DNA from: a bacterium | GTDB lineage: Bacteria; SZUA-182; DTGQ01 | NCBI GenBank assembly: GCA_040755755.1 | Contig: JBFLZW010000054.1 | Span: forward strand, 1-64,000 | Direction: 5' to 3' | DNA: 64,000 bases | Part shown: in pieces, positions 45,455-54,475 of the stretch | How positions within the stretch are numbered: the stretch's first letter is position 1 | Layout: every line of letters begins with the position of its first letter | Made by a program: the position numbers and the translations under genes | The notes under the pieces: generated by a model | What the model saw: the letters and a program-made list of their open reading frames with translations, nothing else | Told to the model about the DNA's origin: nothing | Databases searched by the model: none

Positions 45455-48400
45455 ATGAAAATTTTTTCCCATGCCTTTCTCCAATTGGTCATCGCCGGTA
45501 GTCTGGCCGTATGCCTTTACCTTATTTTTCCTTCGGCAGTCATGGCCGTGAACGGGCCCCATTTCTTTGATCCGAATATGGAAGGTGTAGATAGGGGGAC
45601 ATACCGGGGGGCCTGTGCGGTCTGCCATACACCGCATGGAGGAAAGGGACCGAAGATATGGGCCAAAGATATTCCTGATCCGGAGAATGCCACCTTCGGT
45701 GGAGTCCGCGGGCTTTGCTATTCCTGTCATGACGGTTCAGGAGGCGCTTACAGCGGGCTGCGGGATGTCTTCTCCCGGAAAAACTTTGAAGACCATGTCA
45801 TGCACACGGCAGCGACCGTCAAACCGGGTGATTATCCCCTGGCTGCCAGCCTGAAGATGGTTGGCAGTATCAATAAGAAGGTCTTTCCGCTGAATCCCGA
45901 GGACTGGGATACGGTCCCCTCTGTCAAGGCGGGGACTGCTCACGGACGCCAGAACCTTAATTATTATCGGGGAGGGAGCGGCTTTTACTGCGGGAGCTGC
46001 CATAACCCCCACGGAGATCCTTCGGGAGTCTATCAGCAGGGCAGTGATTACCTTCGCAGTAAGGATAAAAATGTCGGTACTCCCGGCAGAAGGAAGGAAT
46101 TCTGCAACGAGTGTCACGGCAATATCCATGCGCCGGACAGTGATTGCCTGGACTGCCATCATCCTCACCAGGGGGCAACCCTGATTTCCGATAATGAGGT
46201 CATTGGCCGCAAGATTTTTATCCATGAGGTGGTTCCCGTGCCGTTTGCAGCCAAACCCAATGTCCCGCGAATTACGGATGGTCCGGGAAACGACTTTCCG
46301 TCTTCTCTCTGCTACGGCTGTCACGGTCCGCAGGGCGCGGCCCAATGGGGTCCGGCAGGTGCAACCACCATTTATGGCGATGACAGTGCCACTCCCCGGG
46401 AACATCATCCGATGGGCACGCAGGCGGTTCTGGGAAAGATTCCCCGGGCCAGGGGGTGTGGAGAATCCCTGATGAATAAAGCGGGTGAATTGACCTGCAC
46501 CTCCTGTCATGATGGATTTCATCAGGGCGATCGGGCCAACAATTTTCTGCGCTGGGATTTTTCCCAGGATTCGGCGCTCTTTTGCTGTGTGTGTCATCCG
46601 GACAAAAGCGCCTATAATCTGGGAGATGAAAAGTACGGTCATCACCAGATGTGCGAAACTTCTCCGCTCAAGCGTCTGGTGACGGTAAAGGATGCGGAAA
46701 CCAAAGCCAATATACAGAAGCAGGCAGGCTGCGGCAACTGCATGCTCTGCCATTTTATTCATGACGGACAGAATGAGGATGGGACTCAGCGGGGAGAGCT
46801 TTTAACCCCTGACCTGGATGCCCTGATGCGGGTTCCCCCGCTGAATCTGGCCTGGGCGGACAAATGGAACGATGCTGATCTTTTTGATTATGAAGACATG
46901 TGTTTTGGCTGTCATGGCCGCTCCAGCATCGTCAAGGGACCGGGCCTTTCCGGTTCCAAGCTGCTTCCTCCCCGCAGCCTCGATCCGGCGGAGCGGACCA
47001 TACCGGGAAGCATCCGGTTCAGCCACCGGTTCGCCACCGCGCCAAAGAGTGAGACGACGGCTCTCAATATCAGGCCGGGAGGCAAGTTTCCGCTGTCGGA
47101 CGGTCCTGGTCCCGTTACCCTGGACGATTACGGAGTGAGTGCCGGGCTGATTTACTGCGGGACCTGTCACGATGTCCACAATAATCGCAGTAACCCCCGC
47201 TCTCCCTACCTCCACGGCACGCAATCCCCCTATGCGGCCATGGGATTCTGTGAAGAATGCCATACCGCTCCCGGCAGCACCATGTTCGTCGATCCTCTGC
47301 TCAACCACCCGCTGGGTAGGGGGCCAAACCTTGCTTCCGGTACGACCAGCATAAGCTGGCTGCCGGAATTTACGACCGGCCTGAGCGGAGAAAAAGGCGG
47401 GGTCACATTCACCCCTGCCGGAGAGGCCCCGGCCGCAGGACGGGTTATCTGTCTGACCTGCCACAGCGTTCACGCAGCCTCCACCACCTTTGACGGATGG
47501 GCGGACTTTCCCCATTCCCTCGATGGAGTATCCGCTCCGGGAAATCATGGCAACCTGCTGGTGATGGATAATTATTTCGATCCTTCGGGCAGTGACATGT
47601 GCATCCGCTGTCATCCCGGTGTTTCCGGAATTGTCAATTCTCCCCATGATTTTTCACCCGGCTACCGGCCCGGGTGCAAGATCGGTCAAAAGGGCCTGTG
47701 CTCCGCCTGTCATGTGCCGCATAATGCCGCCGCAGGAATAACCTGGAACAATAAGCCGATCATGTGGGCCAGAAGTCTGACTGCCGAAGAGTCCTGCTTC
47801 CAGCAGAAAATCAACCCTGCCTATACACTCGGCGATACCATTTTGTGCTATGACTGTCATTCCCGCTGCAACGACGATCCTCCTCTGGCTGCCTACGGGG
47901 AGTTTATTCCACAGGATGTGGCTTTCGTGGATATGCCCGGAGGAGAGCTGATCGGTTATTATGAAATCGCTCCCCTCTGGCTGCAAAATGTGCCTCCTTA
48001 CGGGTTTAAAACAGGCGGCCATTATATCAAGTCACCCATGACCGGCGGGATTATGAAAGGTGATAAACTGGCCTGCAGCGACTGCCATGACCCCCATCGG
48101 GGCTGGACCAAGGCCAAAACCCAGAACCAGGCGTTTATCAAGGAAGTTTTAGGGGGGAAGGTCAATGGCGGATTCTATGCCAGCCGCAATATGGCTTACC
48201 ACAAGGAACAGCGCAACAGTACCGAAAGCCGCCTGATCTGCGTCAACTGCCACGGCTGGTCATATCAGCCCTCAAGCGGTCTTGGACCGGCATCGGTGCC
48301 CTTTGTGGCCGTCAACCCCTCCTGGGGGAGCCCGCAGCCGATTACTCCGCCGACTCCGACCGTGTATGAGCATTCCAGCCTGGGGGCTTATGCCTGTACC

Positions 48401-49000
48401 GACTGTCATCAGCATAACCGGATTACGGTCTTTTGCATCGACTGCCACAGCTTCCCGCCGACAACCACCGGCAACGGCTGGTCAAAACCCGGGGATACGG
48501 ATGAGAATTACCCTGGCGGGGCCGGTGCCCATTCGGTGCATGTTTTCAACTGCAAGTACGATTGCCTGACCTGCCATGTCGGCTGCCTGCATAACGCTGG
48601 TGGGGCGACTGTGGCTAATCCGATTTTTATCCGCTCGAAAGTCAGTGTCGATTTTAATCCCCTCTTCGGCTTTCCCCGGGTAGTGGGGGAGTATCCGACC
48701 AAAATGAGCTATCCGGGATTGCCTGCTTTATACAATCCGATTGAGCAGACCTGCTTCGTAGGATGTCATAACCCTCTGGTGGGAGACCCGGATGAGGCCC
48801 CGAATCTGATAAATCCAACCCCCAGTTGGTCCCTGGCCATCAAGCGGCCGACACCGCCGACTACCCCGTCACCCTCGCTGCCTGCCTGGATGCCGAACCC
48901 GCTGCTTGATCCGGAGTATCAGAAACTGCTGACCGCGCCGCAGGCGCTGCCACCTGAAGTTTTACCCGGAGTGCCCTGGCCTTTACCGGCGATCCCTTAG
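45455..49000 (+). CDS. Large multiheme cytochrome c (about 22 heme sites)
   Basis: A 1181-residue exported cytochrome. A signal peptide covers about residues 1-31 (LVIAGSLAVCLYLIFPSAVMA). I count 21 CXXCH sites plus one CX3CH (CFVGCH) near the end. Site order and linkers follow the preceding cytochrome over most of the length: for example HHPMGTQAVLGKIPRARG, TCTSCHDGFHQG, CMLCHFIHDG and YCGTCHDVHN have direct counterparts, so the two are tandem paralogues. The C-terminal 250 residues differ and are Pro-rich, ending in a run of PTPPTTPSPSLPAW type. The ribosome site is weak. Expected location is periplasm or cell surface. Confidence 0.9.
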   Translation: MKIFSHAFLQLVIAGSLAVCLYLIFPSAVMAVNGPHFFDPNMEGVDRGTYRGACAVCHTPHGGKGPKIWAKDIPDPENATFGGVRGLCYSCHDGSGGAYSGLRDVFSRKNFEDHVMHTAATVKPGDYPLAASLKMVGSINKKVFPLNPEDWDTVPSVKAGTAHGRQNLNYYRGGSGFYCGSCHNPHGDPSGVYQQGSDYLRSKDKNVGTPGRRKEFCNECHGNIHAPDSDCLDCHHPHQGATLISDNEVIGRKIFIHEVVPVPFAAKPNVPRITDGPGNDFPSSLCYGCHGPQGAAQWGPAGATTIYGDDSATPREHHPMGTQAVLGKIPRARGCGESLMNKAGELTCTSCHDGFHQGDRANNFLRWDFSQDSALFCCVCHPDKSAYNLGDEKYGHHQMCETSPLKRLVTVKDAETKANIQKQAGCGNCMLCHFIHDGQNEDGTQRGELLTPDLDALMRVPPLNLAWADKWNDADLFDYEDMCFGCHGRSSIVKGPGLSGSKLLPPRSLDPAERTIPGSIRFSHRFATAPKSETTALNIRPGGKFPLSDGPGPVTLDDYGVSAGLIYCGTCHDVHNNRSNPRSPYLHGTQSPYAAMGFCEECHTAPGSTMFVDPLLNHPLGRGPNLASGTTSISWLPEFTTGLSGEKGGVTFTPAGEAPAAGRVICLTCHSVHAASTTFDGWADFPHSLDGVSAPGNHGNLLVMDNYFDPSGSDMCIRCHPGVSGIVNSPHDFSPGYRPGCKIGQKGLCSACHVPHNAAAGITWNNKPIMWARSLTAEESCFQQKINPAYTLGDTILCYDCHSRCNDDPPLAAYGEFIPQDVAFVDMPGGELIGYYEIAPLWLQNVPPYGFKTGGHYIKSPMTGGIMKGDKLACSDCHDPHRGWTKAKTQNQAFIKEVLGGKVNGGFYASRNMAYHKEQRNSTESRLICVNCHGWSYQPSSGLGPASVPFVAVNPSWGSPQPITPPTPTVYEHSSLGAYACTDCHQHNRITVFCIDCHSFPPTTTGNGWSKPGDTDENYPGGAGAHSVHVFNCKYDCLTCHVGCLHNAGGATVANPIFIRSKVSVDFNPLFGFPRVVGEYPTKMSYPGLPALYNPIEQTCFVGCHNPLVGDPDEAPNLINPTPSWSLAIKRPTPPTTPSPSLPAWMPNPLLDPEYQKLLTAPQALPPEVLPGVPWPLPAIP

Positions 49001-49051
49001 AAGGGGAGGCTTTTTACCGATAAAAAAATTAACTGAGGAGATGAGGTTGCT

Positions 49052-50644
49052 TTGAAGGTATACGGGCAAATAAAAAATCGCAGATTCAAAATGGTAATCA
49101 AAATCGTGGGCTGGAGCGCTCTATTCATCGCCATGGGCATTTCAGGATACAACATACTGCATACTCTTTTTGCAGAGGCTCAGGTTCCTTTGCCACCGCC
49201 AACAAGTCCGCCGTTGAGCTGTACCGGCTGCCATGATTTTCAGGCCAGTCTGTTTACCAGCTTCCCCGACCATCACCCCAATGCCGTTGCCTCCTCGGTT
49301 TCAACCGATATGGTGACCAAGGTAAATGCCATCCGCCAGGACTGCTGCGCCTGCCATAATTACCTGATCAACCATACGCGGGGTGTGGTCATGCTCCGTG
49401 ACCCTGATCCCCTGGATGCCTACCCCTATAATGGGGACCCGATTCTGACCAACAATTTTTGCCTCAGCTGCCATGACCTCCCCAACGACCCGGCAAATCC
49501 GCCGGTCTGGTTCAGTGTCAACGGCGTGGTCTCGCCAAGCAGGATCATCGCTCCCCTGTGGAGCGTGCCCTGTGGCCATGCGGTCAACCGGAGGCGAAAC
49601 CTGCGCTGCCTCGACTGCCACAAGTATCATGGATCAAACTTCAAGAGCATGCTCCAGCTTGAGCAGCCGCGGCTGTGTTACATGAATGGCTGTCATCCGG
49701 AAAAAGCTGTTGAATTCGATCCCCTGAATCCCTCCCATCATCATGTCGAGGGTGTGCTGCTCGGCGGAGTGCCAAGCAATGTAATTGCCTGCTGTGACTG
49801 CCATAACCCGCATCACGATACCACGATGGAAGCCGGGCATCCGATTTCCGATCCCTATTCGAAAGCCGATTTATATCCGGTTACGCCGGTTCCGGAGGCA
49901 ACGTTGCCCATCATCGGCATAGCCGGATTTCCGATCTCAGGGACACCCTTTTATGTCGGCAATGTCAATGCAGCCGGAGTTCCGGCTGTGGACCTGTTCT
50001 GCCTGGAATGCCATGCACCGGATATCTTCACCCCTCCGAACCCGCCCTGGCCGGGGGCACCGAATATTTCCTTTGAGCTGAATAATAAATATTACGATCC
50101 GCTGCTGACAGCCTCCAATTTCTTTTACCCCCATCAGCATGCCCCGGCTTCGGGGAGTTGCAGTACCTGCCATCTGGTCAAAACAGGGACCCGGCCGTTT
50201 AATGTCATCAATGGCCATTATACCCATTTAAAAAATGGCTCCTGCACCTATTGCCATGATCCCCACGGAACCCTGGGAACTTTTGTCGGCGGGACGGTCG
50301 CAGGCACTATCGGTGTTCAGCGGGGACACATTTTAAAAGACTGGCTGCTGGCCGATGCAGCCGTAGTCAGCCCCCTTCCCGCCGGAGGGGGATATCAGGC
50401 CGTGGGTTCCCCCGCTACTGCAACAGCGGTTATTACCTCGGTTAACGGGGCTTCAAGCTGCTATATCAATGATCCCCTGGGGGGATGTCACAGCATCACC
50501 CACATCCATAACCCGGTTAAGATCAAAACAAATATCACCTGTAATACGACTTCCTGTCATCTGAAATTCGTTCCTCTCCTGCTGCGCCAGGGAGCGACGA
50601 CGTCGGGGAAAAAGGATGATGTGGCTCCCGAGCCACCGAAATGA
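49052..50644 (+). CDS. Membrane-anchored multiheme cytochrome c with atypical heme motifs
   Basis: A 530-residue cytochrome starting at a TTG, with GAGGAG 12-14 bases upstream; no better ATG is in frame before the membrane segment. One hydrophobic helix (residues about 18-38) should export or anchor it. I count eight CXXCH sites (CTGCH, CCACH, CLSCH, CLDCH, CCDCH, CLECH, CSTCH, CTYCH), two CX4CH sites (CYMNGCH, CNTTSCH) and one wide C-x8-CH (CYINDPLGGCH). It ends with a short charged, Lys/Pro-containing tail. It lies 51 bp after the second cytochrome and 42 bp before the scaffold gene, so all are probably co-transcribed. Confidence 0.88.
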   Translation: MKVYGQIKNRRFKMVIKIVGWSALFIAMGISGYNILHTLFAEAQVPLPPPTSPPLSCTGCHDFQASLFTSFPDHHPNAVASSVSTDMVTKVNAIRQDCCACHNYLINHTRGVVMLRDPDPLDAYPYNGDPILTNNFCLSCHDLPNDPANPPVWFSVNGVVSPSRIIAPLWSVPCGHAVNRRRNLRCLDCHKYHGSNFKSMLQLEQPRLCYMNGCHPEKAVEFDPLNPSHHHVEGVLLGGVPSNVIACCDCHNPHHDTTMEAGHPISDPYSKADLYPVTPVPEATLPIIGIAGFPISGTPFYVGNVNAAGVPAVDLFCLECHAPDIFTPPNPPWPGAPNISFELNNKYYDPLLTASNFFYPHQHAPASGSCSTCHLVKTGTRPFNVINGHYTHLKNGSCTYCHDPHGTLGTFVGGTVAGTIGVQRGHILKDWLLADAAVVSPLPAGGGYQAVGSPATATAVITSVNGASSCYINDPLGGCHSITHIHNPVKIKTNITCNTTSCHLKFVPLLLRQGATTSGKKDDVAPEPPK

Positions 50645-50686
50645 CTTACCAAGCTGCCAGGAAACAATGATGAGGAGCAATTGACC

Positions 50687-53600
50687 ATGTTGATCACGAA
50701 TCTGCAAGAGAGGTTGAGAGTGAGAGGGAATAAGCCGCCTTTATCAGAGTCTGGTTGTGCTCATGGGTTTTGCCGGAGTGCTTTATGGAGTTCAGGTATT
50801 TTCACGCTGATCTTAAGCCTTTGGCTGATAATGCTTTTTTCTTCCTCTGCCTGGGCCATTCGGGCCATAGCGGGAGATGGACAGATTCAGATATCCTGGA
50901 TTTCTCCCACCAAAAACGTGGATGGGACTCCTCTTCTGGACCTGGCCGGATATGATATCTACCGGGGAACCACGCGGGAAGAACAGAAAGAGAAAATAAA
51001 CAGGGAGCTTATCTCTGAATGCTCGTATATCGACAGCGGGCTCAAAAACGGCCAGACATACTATTATGTCGTCAGAGCGGTGGATTTCAGCGGTAATCCG
51101 AGCGCTCCATCCGAATATGTCTTTGCCACTCCCACCATCCTTCCCCCGCCAGGATTTGCCGCCATCGGCGATGACAACCGGGTCAAGCTGTTCTGGGAGG
51201 AAAGCGCGAATCGCTCGATCCGGGGATACCATCTGTACCGGACCGGCAGGCAGGGACAGGAATATCGAAAAATCACCGAGGTGCCCATCGAATGCACCTA
51301 TTTTGAAGACCATGAGGTAAAAAATGGTCTTACCTATTACTATACTATTACCTCCGTCAGCGAGGATGGACTGGAAAGCCCCCAGTCCGAGGAAAAGGAG
51401 GCGACTCCCAGTGCCAATCCGGTCGAGCCTTCCGATTTGAAAGCTGCCTATGTGCTGGGCAAGGTTAAACTGGAATGGCCGGCAAGCACTGACCCTCAAC
51501 TTGCAGGCTATCACGTTTACCGGCGAAACTCCATTGAAGAAAAGCAATTTCAAAAACTCACCGAAAAATTGCTTGTCGCTACCTCCTACCTGGACGAAAC
51601 CGCTGAAGAAAATAAACGATACCTCTATTCGGTGGTCAGCGTGAACAAGCAGGGAAAAGAGAGCAAGTTCCCGCTGGAGGTCCACTGCTATACGCAGAGC
51701 CTGTACATTGCCTCCATCACCGAAGATACGGAAGGGAAAGCCCGGAAGGCCGGTGATATAGTCACGCTCGTTATGCGGGGTGAGCCTGGCTGCCATGCCT
51801 CTTTTACTATCGAAGGCCTGACCGAGAATCAGGCCATGAAAGAGACCAGCCCCGGTGTATACCATCGGGAATTCATCATACCCAAGGGTGCCAATTTGAG
51901 CAATGCGCCGGTTTGGGGATGCCTTGCCGATACCCGGGACAACAGGAGCATGAAAAAGGCTGCGGGCACAATTTCCATTAAAAACGATCCGCCGCCGCCG
52001 GTCCAGGCTGTCACCGGCAAGATCAATGCTTACGGTCAGCCTGAAATATCCTGGACACCACCCCCTCCGGAGAGTTTCTCGGCGGTGGAAGTTATCCGCT
52101 CGCCTTCGGCCATTGATCCGGACTTCCCGCCGCCATCGGCTGATATTCTCGTCAAGAAAGAGCTTTCCACCTATACCGATGAAAAGGCTGATGCCGGTGC
52201 GCTTTACTATTACGTAGTCCGGACCGTGGATGAGGCCGGGAACCGGTCGAAGATTTCCGAGGCAGTGCCGATTGATCTGTCGCAGCACGCTTCGTCTCCG
52301 GCCATTTATTCCGTTATCGACGATACCCTGGGAGTTCCGGTTAAAACAGGCCGGATCATCAAAGTAACCGTGGAAGGGGACCGGGGATGCGAAGCCTCCT
52401 TTTCCATAGAGGGAGTGGTTCAGTGGAGTCCTCTGGAAGAGCTGCGTCCGGGAATCTATCAGGGTGAATACGAAGTCAAGGCGACGGATGAAGCAAAGGA
52501 GGCAGTCCTGGTGGCCAGATTGGTTGACCAGGCTAAAAGAGAAAAGCTTGGCAAGGGTGAAAAGCCCCTGCGGATCAACGTCCAGGCGGATGACCGGGAG
52601 CCGCCCGCTATTGCCAGAGTCGAGCATAATGGCACCCGGGTAGCCGGAATTTCGGGAAAGCTGGTGGCCGGAGACCTGCTCTGCGTTACCCTTTCCGGGG
52701 AGCCTGGGGGAATCGCCTTTTTCAGCCTCGGCCCCGAAGGGAAGAAGGTCTCAATGGAGGAATCCCGGTTCACTCAGGGAGAATATCAGGGCACCTATGC
52801 CATTCAGCCGGGAGATGATGCAGAGGAAATCACGGTCTGGGGGCATTTGTCCGATCCGGCTGGCAATATAACCAGCAAGAGCAGCGAAAATCGCCTGACG
52901 ATCGACACCCGGGCCATCATTACCGTGAAACCGGAAAAGGGTGATGATTCGCTGCATGCCGATGAAAAATCTCAAAAAGAGATCACCATAGAGGTCAAGG
53001 ATGTCAATGAAAAGCCCTTAAGCAACCATCATATTGCCTTGACCCTGTCCACAACCGATGAATATACGGATGTTGTTGGCGGAGGTGACTTTGGCCAGAA
53101 AATCGACAATGGGAAACTGGCCATTGACTTCGAGGATGTCACCGACAGTTTCGGGCGGATCAAGGCCAAATATACAGCCGGTAATGCTGCCAAAACAGCC
53201 CTGATTATCGCCAAAGACCTGGATACCGGCCATGCTGGAGCAGGCTATATAACCACCTATATTGAAAGCAGCCTGGACCTTTGGCTGGTACAGCCGATGC
53301 AGCAAAGCAGAGCCCTGGCAGAAGCCGAAGATGGAGATGCAGTCAGTATGATCCTGACGGCAGACCCGGAAAACATCACGGCAGATGGCCGCAGCCGGTC
53401 GAGGATCACCGTCCGGCTGCTGGATAAATACGGGAAACCGGCTGCCAGGAAATACCGGGTTTCATTCTCTCAGGTGTTTCCAGATAAGCCTGAGGGGAGG
53501 CTGAGTCCCCAGACAATCGAAACTCATGCAGGAAGCGGGTATGTCTATTATCAGGCAGGAAAAAATTACGGTCCGGTAACCATACAAGCGGTAGCCACGC

Positions 53601-54280
53601 GGGTGGAAAACCCTGAGAGTGCTCCTCCAGTCGCCCCGGTAGAAGTCAGCATCTACCAAATGAGCGATGCCCCGGCCAGGCTTATTATGGAGACTGATCC
53701 GGAGAAGAAGAACACTCTTGAAACGGACATCGGAGATTCTGTCAATATCAAGCTCACCGTTACCGATATCAATAAAAACCCCAATCAGGATGCTGTTATC
53801 CAGCTCTGGTTACAGGATGAGCGAGGGAATATTTCCCGAAATGGCAGGCTGTCAGCATCTGCCCTGGAAACCGATAAAAATGGCGGGGCCTCCTGCACCT
53901 ACTGGGCAGGTCAAACTCCTGGCCTTGTGCGAATCATGGCCAGATATACTTCTGAGATACCGAGGAAGGAGAAGGAGCTTCTTCGCGCCCGCGGGAGCCT
54001 CTTTGTTCCGCTCTGGAAGCAGGAAGAAGACAGCATCCTCGATAGCCATCGATGGATGGACATGGTCAGGGATGTTCAGGGGACTATCAAGGAATGGTTC
54101 AAAGCCGAGGGTGACGAGGTCCATAAAGGAGAGCCGCTGGCCCTCATCGAAATCGAACGGCACGGCGAAATCGTGCTCAGGGCTCCGGGTGATGGAAGAC
54201 TGATCGATATCAAAGTACTGCGGGGAGAAGATATCCTGGTCGGCCAGACAGTTGGATTTATGGAACTTGAGGAGAAGTAA
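50687..54280 (+). CDS. Exported fibronectin type III/Ig-like scaffold with degenerate lipoyl-like C-terminus
   Basis: A protein of 1197 residues from the ATG at 50687 (GAGGAG 9 bases before; an in-frame TTG is two codons upstream). A hydrophobic export segment lies near residues 37-57 after an unusually long, basic N-region. Three FN3-like domains follow to about 335 (GLKNGQTYYYVVRAVD, VKNGLTYYYTITSVS, ENKRYLYSVVSVN), then Ig-like segments sharing GEPGCHASFTIEG and GDRGCEASFSIEG, a fourth FN3 near 440-530, and invasin/Big-1-like domains near 745-1110 (NITADGRSRSRITVRLLDKY). The last 72 residues resemble a biotinyl/lipoyl domain: GTIKEWFKAEGDEVHKGEPL and RAPGDGRLIDIKV, but the modified Lys position reads ERH. 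Probably a surface scaffold for the cytochromes; inference. Confidence 0.82.
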   Translation: MLITNLQERLRVRGNKPPLSESGCAHGFCRSALWSSGIFTLILSLWLIMLFSSSAWAIRAIAGDGQIQISWISPTKNVDGTPLLDLAGYDIYRGTTREEQKEKINRELISECSYIDSGLKNGQTYYYVVRAVDFSGNPSAPSEYVFATPTILPPPGFAAIGDDNRVKLFWEESANRSIRGYHLYRTGRQGQEYRKITEVPIECTYFEDHEVKNGLTYYYTITSVSEDGLESPQSEEKEATPSANPVEPSDLKAAYVLGKVKLEWPASTDPQLAGYHVYRRNSIEEKQFQKLTEKLLVATSYLDETAEENKRYLYSVVSVNKQGKESKFPLEVHCYTQSLYIASITEDTEGKARKAGDIVTLVMRGEPGCHASFTIEGLTENQAMKETSPGVYHREFIIPKGANLSNAPVWGCLADTRDNRSMKKAAGTISIKNDPPPPVQAVTGKINAYGQPEISWTPPPPESFSAVEVIRSPSAIDPDFPPPSADILVKKELSTYTDEKADAGALYYYVVRTVDEAGNRSKISEAVPIDLSQHASSPAIYSVIDDTLGVPVKTGRIIKVTVEGDRGCEASFSIEGVVQWSPLEELRPGIYQGEYEVKATDEAKEAVLVARLVDQAKREKLGKGEKPLRINVQADDREPPAIARVEHNGTRVAGISGKLVAGDLLCVTLSGEPGGIAFFSLGPEGKKVSMEESRFTQGEYQGTYAIQPGDDAEEITVWGHLSDPAGNITSKSSENRLTIDTRAIITVKPEKGDDSLHADEKSQKEITIEVKDVNEKPLSNHHIALTLSTTDEYTDVVGGGDFGQKIDNGKLAIDFEDVTDSFGRIKAKYTAGNAAKTALIIAKDLDTGHAGAGYITTYIESSLDLWLVQPMQQSRALAEAEDGDAVSMILTADPENITADGRSRSRITVRLLDKYGKPAARKYRVSFSQVFPDKPEGRLSPQTIETHAGSGYVYYQAGKNYGPVTIQAVATRVENPESAPPVAPVEVSIYQMSDAPARLIMETDPEKKNTLETDIGDSVNIKLTVTDINKNPNQDAVIQLWLQDERGNISRNGRLSASALETDKNGGASCTYWAGQTPGLVRIMARYTSEIPRKEKELLRARGSLFVPLWKQEEDSILDSHRWMDMVRDVQGTIKEWFKAEGDEVHKGEPLALIEIERHGEIVLRAPGDGRLIDIKVLRGEDILVGQTVGFMELEEK

Positions 54281-54317
54281 AAGCTTCAATGTCAATCCCA
54301 AAACTTTACGATATTTA

Positions 54318-54344
54318 ATAGGCGGGGTTAATAACCCCGCCTAT
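54318..54344. terminator. Strong palindrome after the scaffold gene
   Basis: ATAGGCGGGGTTA at 54318-54330 is the complement of 54332-54344, a 13-bp inverted repeat with almost no spacer. It lies 38 bases past the scaffold stop codon. No T run follows on the plus strand, so termination efficiency is uncertain. Confidence 0.5.
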
Positions 54345-54475
54345 CTATTTGAAATCCCCCCTCCTTTCTTTAAAGGAGATGGAAGGGAGGATTTTGATTT
54401 TTCTCATGGGAAACGAAAGATTGATTGGAGATTTTGCCTTGACAGTATCCCGTATCAGGGAGTAAATTAAAATAT

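Noticed and set aside
50813-52627. 604-codon frame antisense to the scaffold gene
   Set aside because: It mirrors codon bias of the FN3/Ig gene on the other strand and has no recognisable protein features.
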